DNA of 9,585 nt from Bacteroidetes bacterium UBA3022 (GTDB taxonomy: Bacteria > Bacteroidota > Bacteroidia > Chitinophagales > BACL12). Both the position numbers and the translations under genes were made by a program. Location of the stretch: positions 1 through 9,585 of the forward strand of contig DDYY01000074.1 of the NCBI GenBank assembly GCA_002346225.1, written 5' to 3'. Positions 6,969-9,585 of the stretch are shown piece after piece. The notes beneath the pieces were generated by a model. The model was not told the origin of the DNA and did not search any database. It saw nothing but the letters and a program-made list of their open reading frames with translations. The number at the start of each line of letters is the position of its first letter. Within the stretch, counting starts at the first letter, position 1.

Positions 6969-7343
6969 ATGAATCAATACGAAACAGTAATTGTACTTAC
7001 TCCCGTCCTCAGCGATGACGAAGCGAAGCGCTCGCTTGACGTCTACAAAGAGATGCTGACCGGTCTGGGAGCTGAAATGGTACACGAGGAACGCTGGGGC
7101 TTAAAGCAGCTGGCTTATCCCATCAAGAAGAAAACAACGGGCATTTACTTTGTCATTGAGTACAAAGCCGATGCGAACGTGGTGGCAAAACTGGAGCTCC
7201 AGTTTAACCGCGACGAGCAGATGCTCCGTTACCTGACTATCCGTCTGGACAAATTCTCTCTTGATTACAATGAACGCAAGCGCAGAGGAGAAATCGGCAA
7301 AGGACGCAAGGAACCTGCAGCTGAAACAACCACTAACGCATAA
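6969..7343 (+). CDS. rpsF: 30S ribosomal protein bS6
   Basis: bS6 binds 16S rRNA in the platform of the small subunit as a heterodimer with bS18, encoded 10 nt downstream. The 124-residue protein has the family's start NQYETVIVLTP (2-12), the central LAYPIKKKTTGIYFVIEY (48-65), and the RYLTIRLDKF strand (87-96). A basic then Ala/Thr-rich C-terminal tail (about 100-124) is slightly longer than in E. coli's unmodified core. The ATG at 6969 gives the canonical N-terminus and has no Shine-Dalgarno (AAAAGTAACAG upstream). It is the first gene of the operon, after a promoter and a short structured leader. Confidence 0.97.
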   Translation: MNQYETVIVLTPVLSDDEAKRSLDVYKEMLTGLGAEMVHEERWGLKQLAYPIKKKTTGIYFVIEYKADANVVAKLELQFNRDEQMLRYLTIRLDKFSLDYNERKRRGEIGKGRKEPAAETTTNA

Positions 7344-7353
7344 TTGAACCAAC

Positions 7354-7620
7354 ATGGCCTCGAATAAAAATATCCGTTTTCTTGCCGCTACCAAATTGGG
7401 TATGACCCGTAAGAAATATTGCCGTTTCAAAAAGAGCGGTATACGTTACATCGACTATAAGAATCCTGATTTTCTATTGAAGTTCGTAAACGAGCAAGGT
7501 AAGATGTTACCCCGTCGTATTACTGGAAATTCATTGAAATACCAGCGTCGTGTGGCGCAGGCTGTAAAACGCAGCCGCCAGCTGGCACTGATGCCTTATG
7601 TTACTGACCTTTTAAAATAA
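7354..7620 (+). CDS. rpsR: 30S ribosomal protein bS18
   Basis: bS18 is an 88-residue basic platform protein of the small subunit that pairs with bS6. Family marks are KKYCRFKKSGIRYIDYKN (20-37), LLKFVNEQGKMLPRRITG (41-58) and KYQRRVAQAVKRSRQLAL (62-79). Only one cysteine (Cys23) is present, so it is not a four-cysteine zinc form. It lies between rpsF and rplI with 10-nt and 8-nt gaps and no Shine-Dalgarno. In Flavobacterium, bS6, bS18 and bS21 are known to sequester the 16S rRNA 3' tail, which explains the general lack of Shine-Dalgarno use in this phylum; whether this applies here is inferred. Confidence 0.97.
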   Translation: MASNKNIRFLAATKLGMTRKKYCRFKKSGIRYIDYKNPDFLLKFVNEQGKMLPRRITGNSLKYQRRVAQAVKRSRQLALMPYVTDLLK

Positions 7621-7628
7621 GCCCTGTA

Positions 7629-8075
7629 ATGGAAATAATCTTGTTAAAAGACGTAGAAAACCTTGGCGACGCCAATGACGTGGTGAAGGTGAAAAACGGA
7701 TACGGTAGGAACTACCTTATTCCGAAGGGCTTAGCTTTAGTAGCCAGCGAAGGCAACCGCCGCATGCTGGAGGAGCTGAAGCGCCAGACAGCTGTTAAAG
7801 AGCAAAAAATGGTTGCTGAGCTGGAGAAAATGGTCGATAAGTTCAAAAACACCGTTATTCGCGTAGGTGCGAAGGTGGGTCAGAACGAAAAGATTTTCGG
7901 TAGCGTAACCAACGTTCAGCTGGCAGAAGCCATCAAAACACAAATTGGTGTGGTGGTGGATCGCAAGAAAATCAATATTGAAGAAGAAGTAAAATCACTC
8001 GGTGCATATACTGCTTATATCACGCTATCAGCAGAGCGGAAAGTAGATGTGTCTTTCGAAGTGGTAGAAGAATAA
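7629..8075 (+). CDS. rplI: 50S ribosomal protein bL9
   Basis: bL9 is an elongated large-subunit protein that binds 23S rRNA near the L1 stalk and helps maintain reading-frame fidelity. The 148-residue protein shows the complete N-domain signature VKVKNGYGRNYLIPKGLA (19-36), a long connecting helix rich in Lys/Glu (about 43-75), and the C-terminal domain with KIFGSVTNVQLAEAI (88-102) and a conserved hydrophobic end. Length is normal. It is the last gene of the operon, followed within about 30 nt by a strong intrinsic terminator. Confidence 0.97.
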   Translation: MEIILLKDVENLGDANDVVKVKNGYGRNYLIPKGLALVASEGNRRMLEELKRQTAVKEQKMVAELEKMVDKFKNTVIRVGAKVGQNEKIFGSVTNVQLAEAIKTQIGVVVDRKKINIEEEVKSLGAYTAYITLSAERKVDVSFEVVEE

Positions 8076-8103
8076 CTGGAAGAAGAAGCTTAACAGCGAA
8101 GCG

Positions 8104-8133
8104 GCCGCCCCCTGGGGCGGCTGTTTTTTTTTT
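8104..8133 (+). terminator. Rho-independent terminator of the rpsF operon
   Basis: GCCGCCCC (8104-8111) pairs with GGGGCGGC (8114-8121); in practice the top opens to a 4-nt loop. The hairpin is followed, after TG, by ten Ts (8124-8133). It is about 30 nt past rplI. The last two Ts form part of the stop codon of the opposite-strand GxxExxY gene. Confidence 0.93.
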
Positions 8134-8521
8134 ATGTGTCGTATCCCATAATGAGTCTTCGTATACCATCCTTCAACTTATACGTATTGAAATTCAAGAG
8201 CAGGCCCAATCTGAAATTACCCAGTTTCAAATAGGTAAGTACTTGGGCGACATGCAAGTCATTCAGGGATTCAACCGATTTTATTTCAATTACCAGCGAA
8301 TTCTCCAGCAACAAGTCTACGCGATACCCTCCATCCAATCGAATATCATTGTAGACAACTGGAAGTGGAACCTGGCGTTGAACCTGCAGATTCATAGATT
8401 CTAATTCATGTGCGAGGCAAGTCTCGTAAACAGACTCTAGGAGACCAGGGCCGAGTTGCTGATGTACTTTAAAAGCAGCATTGAGGGTGTGGGATGCCAG
8501 TTGATCAACTGTAAAATTCAT
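8132..8521 (-). CDS. GxxExxY family protein (PDDEXK_3, PD-(D/E)xK nuclease-like)
   Basis: The 129-residue protein matches the GxxExxY family at full length. The defining motif is GLLESVY (26-32) within LGPGLLESVYE. The core then has YRVDLLL with Asp69 and LVIEIKSVE with Glu79 and Lys81, the D...ExK triad of PD-(D/E)xK nuclease folds, followed by AQVLTYLKLGNFRLGLLLNF (92-111), also typical. The catalytic residues appear intact, so nuclease activity is possible, but the biological role of the family is not established. The TAA stop overlaps the T tract of the ribosomal operon terminator. The start (8521) is 44 nt from a tandem repeat array. No recognisable promoter or Shine-Dalgarno precedes it. 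The family often occurs in several copies per genome, which suggests a mobile or selfish association. Confidence 0.92.
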   Translation of the reverse strand: MNFTVDQLASHTLNAAFKVHQQLGPGLLESVYETCLAHELESMNLQVQRQVPLPVVYNDIRLDGGYRVDLLLENSLVIEIKSVESLNDLHVAQVLTYLKLGNFRLGLLLNFNTYKLKDGIRRLIMGYDT

Positions 8522-8565
8522 ATCTAAATATTGTTGCTGCTTGCTAATTTAATATTTGTTGGTTG

Positions 8566-8960
8566 AACACCAAGGCACAGGTGCAAAGCACTTTTACTAA
8601 GCGCACTAAGGGCTTTGTCTTCGTGGACTTTGTGTTTGGCTGGCTTAACACCAAGGCACAGGTGCGGAGCACTTTCACAAAGCGCACTAAGGGCTTTGTC
8701 TTCGTGGACTTTGTGAAATACTTAGTGACTTTGTGTTTGGCTGCCTGAACACCAAGGCACTGGTGCGGAGCACTTTCACAAAGCGCACTAGGGGCCTTGT
8801 CTTTGTGGACTTTGTGGAACACTTAGTGACTTTGTGTTTGGCTACCTGAACACCAAGGCACTGGTGCGGAGCACTTACACTAAGTACACTAAGGTCCTTG
8901 TCTTCGTGGACTTTGTGAAACACTTAGTGACTTTGTGTTTAATTGCCTGAACACCAAGGC
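8566..8960. repeat. Tandem imperfect ~101-bp repeat array built from CACNAAG heptamers
   Basis: Each unit begins AACACCAAGGCAC. Starts are at 8566, 8647, 8748, 8849 and 8950, giving lengths of 81, 101, 101 and 101 bp and a last copy cut to 11 bp. By eye, adjacent full units differ at about 7 to 12 of 101 positions. Within a unit the first half carries CACNAAG-like heptamers (CACCAAG, CACAAAG, CACTAAG) and the second half their complements (CTTTGTC, CTTTGTG, CTTAGTG, CTTTGTG), so full units can form a hairpin. Open frames across the array on both strands simply translate the repeat and are not genes. The array fills the gap between the GxxExxY gene and the ABC permease. Its orientation and transcription are unknown. 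Confidence 0.93.
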
Positions 8961-8965
8961 AATTA
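8940..8965. repeat. 9-bp inverted repeat closing the repeat array
   Basis: TAATTGCCT (8940-8948) and AGGCAATTA (8957-8965) are perfect inverted copies around an 8-nt loop that contains the start of the truncated last unit. The same place in other units reads TTTGGCTGCCTG or similar, so the palindrome is unique to this end. It may mark the array boundary. There is no T run on either side, so it does not look like a terminator. Confidence 0.6.
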
Positions 8966-9057
8966 CAGAACTGGGTAAAAAAGTAATAATCAACAGAAAG
9001 TTAAGTGACCAAATTGCTCAATGAATTAACCAACCTAAATGAATGTAGAGGTATAAC

Positions 9058-9585
9058 CTACTCGTACCGCAAGGCTTCGATGGGATTGAGTTTGGAGGCT
9101 TTGACAGCCGGATAGTAGCCCGCTGCCAGGCCGGTGACAAAAGTAAGTGCAAGACCGCCGAGTACCCACCCCCAGGGAACAAAGAATGACACCTTAAAGA
9201 AACTTGCCACACCATTGCCGGTCAATACACCCAACAGGATTCCCAGTGCTCCTCCCATCAGACAAATGACAATGGCCTCTGTTATGAACTGGCGCTTAAT
9301 AACAGTACCGGTGGCACCCAGTGCCATACTGATGCCAATTTCCCGCGTGCGTTCGTTCACCTGCACCAGCATGATATTCATCAATCCGATGGCCGCACCC
9401 AGCAAGGTGATAAGTCCGATGATTACGGCACCCAGCGTTACATAGGATATATTCGAAAGGACCACCTCTATGATGCTGTCGCTTTTGAAAATGGCAAAAT
9501 CGTCCTTTTCCCTTACGTCCAGTTTGCGAACCTGTCTCATTAAACCGGTAGCGGAACCAATAGCAGGCTCCAGATCATCCAGCTG
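9058..9585 (-). CDS. ABC transporter permease, MacB/FtsX type, C-terminal part (5' end outside the window)
   Basis: The frame is open from the window edge to TAG at 9058 and gives the last 175 residues. They contain DDFAIFKS (from about residue 28), then a membrane segment (about 50-75) running into LMNIMLVQVNERTREIGI (68-85), the typical junction of MacB-type permeases. Two more hydrophobic segments follow (about 103-125 and 136-157), then the conserved end GYYPAVKASKLNPIEALRYE. This is the C-terminal FtsX domain, placed in the inner membrane. Such permeases work with an ATPase and a periplasmic adaptor in export or mechanotransmission. The substrate cannot be told. An internal Met at 9540 is not the start, because coding continues upstream of it. 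No clear terminator lies between its stop and the repeat array. Confidence 0.93.
   Translation of the reverse strand, partial: QLDDLEPAIGSATGLMRQVRKLDVREKDDFAIFKSDSIIEVVLSNISYVTLGAVIIGLITLLGAAIGLMNIMLVQVNERTREIGISMALGATGTVIKRQFITEAIVICLMGGALGILLGVLTGNGVASFFKVSFFVPWGWVLGGLALTFVTGLAAGYYPAVKASKLNPIEALRYE

Noticed and set aside
8544..8923. Open frames on both strands across the repeat array (8544-8822 and 8687-8923 minus, 8563-8748 plus)
   Set aside because: They merely translate the repeat unit, overlap one another on both strands, and give low-complexity, internally repeated peptides such as FHKVHKDK.
8566..8960. CRISPR array
   Set aside because: The units are about 101 bp, directly joined and diverged. 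There are no short identical repeats separated by unique spacers, and no cas genes are nearby.

Overview
The window looks like chromosomal DNA of a Bacteroidota bacterium, probably a Chitinophagaceae-like member; this placement rests on protein style and signals, not on a search. Three things support it. Genes lack Shine-Dalgarno sequences. Several starts are preceded by the Bacteroidota -7 box TAnnTTTG (TAACTTTG, TACATTTG, TATCTTTG). The gene content is also typical: a GPH-type sugar transporter, bacilliredoxin, PurE/PurK and a T9SS-tail-like fragment.

Layout. Positions 1-134 may hold the 3' end of a plus-strand secreted-protein gene. S-adenosylhomocysteine hydrolase (ahcY, minus, 131-1447) ends at a strong terminator (78-110). 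It is divergent from a bacilliredoxin gene (1583-1996), and the intergenic region carries two back-to-back promoters that share the same 9-mer at the same spacing. A GPH/MelB-like cation:sugar symporter follows (2040-3488). It converges on a PaiB-family FMN-binding protein (3519-4154, minus), which lies downstream of an unrecognised secreted protein (4216-4863, minus). Next is the purKE purine pair (minus, 6744-5093, 4-base overlap). The divergent ribosomal protein operon rpsF-rpsR-rplI (6969-8075) ends at a strong GC-rich terminator with ten Ts.

The accessory part is 8132-8965. A GxxExxY-family PD-(D/E)xK-like protein (minus) has its stop codon inside the T tract of the ribosomal terminator. 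Upstream of it is a tandem array of about 101-bp imperfect repeats built from CACNAAG heptamers and their complements. The full units can fold into long hairpins, and the array ends in a perfect 9-bp inverted repeat. I regard this gene-plus-array module as the most likely under-described element here. The window ends in the C-terminal half of a MacB/FtsX-type ABC transporter permease (minus, cut by the window edge).

Functional links: ahcY and the bacilliredoxin both touch sulfur/thiol metabolism (homocysteine recycling and low-molecular-weight thiol redox). PurK and PurE catalyse consecutive steps of purine synthesis. bS6, bS18 and bL9 are made together for the ribosome. The rest is ordinary housekeeping or transport.
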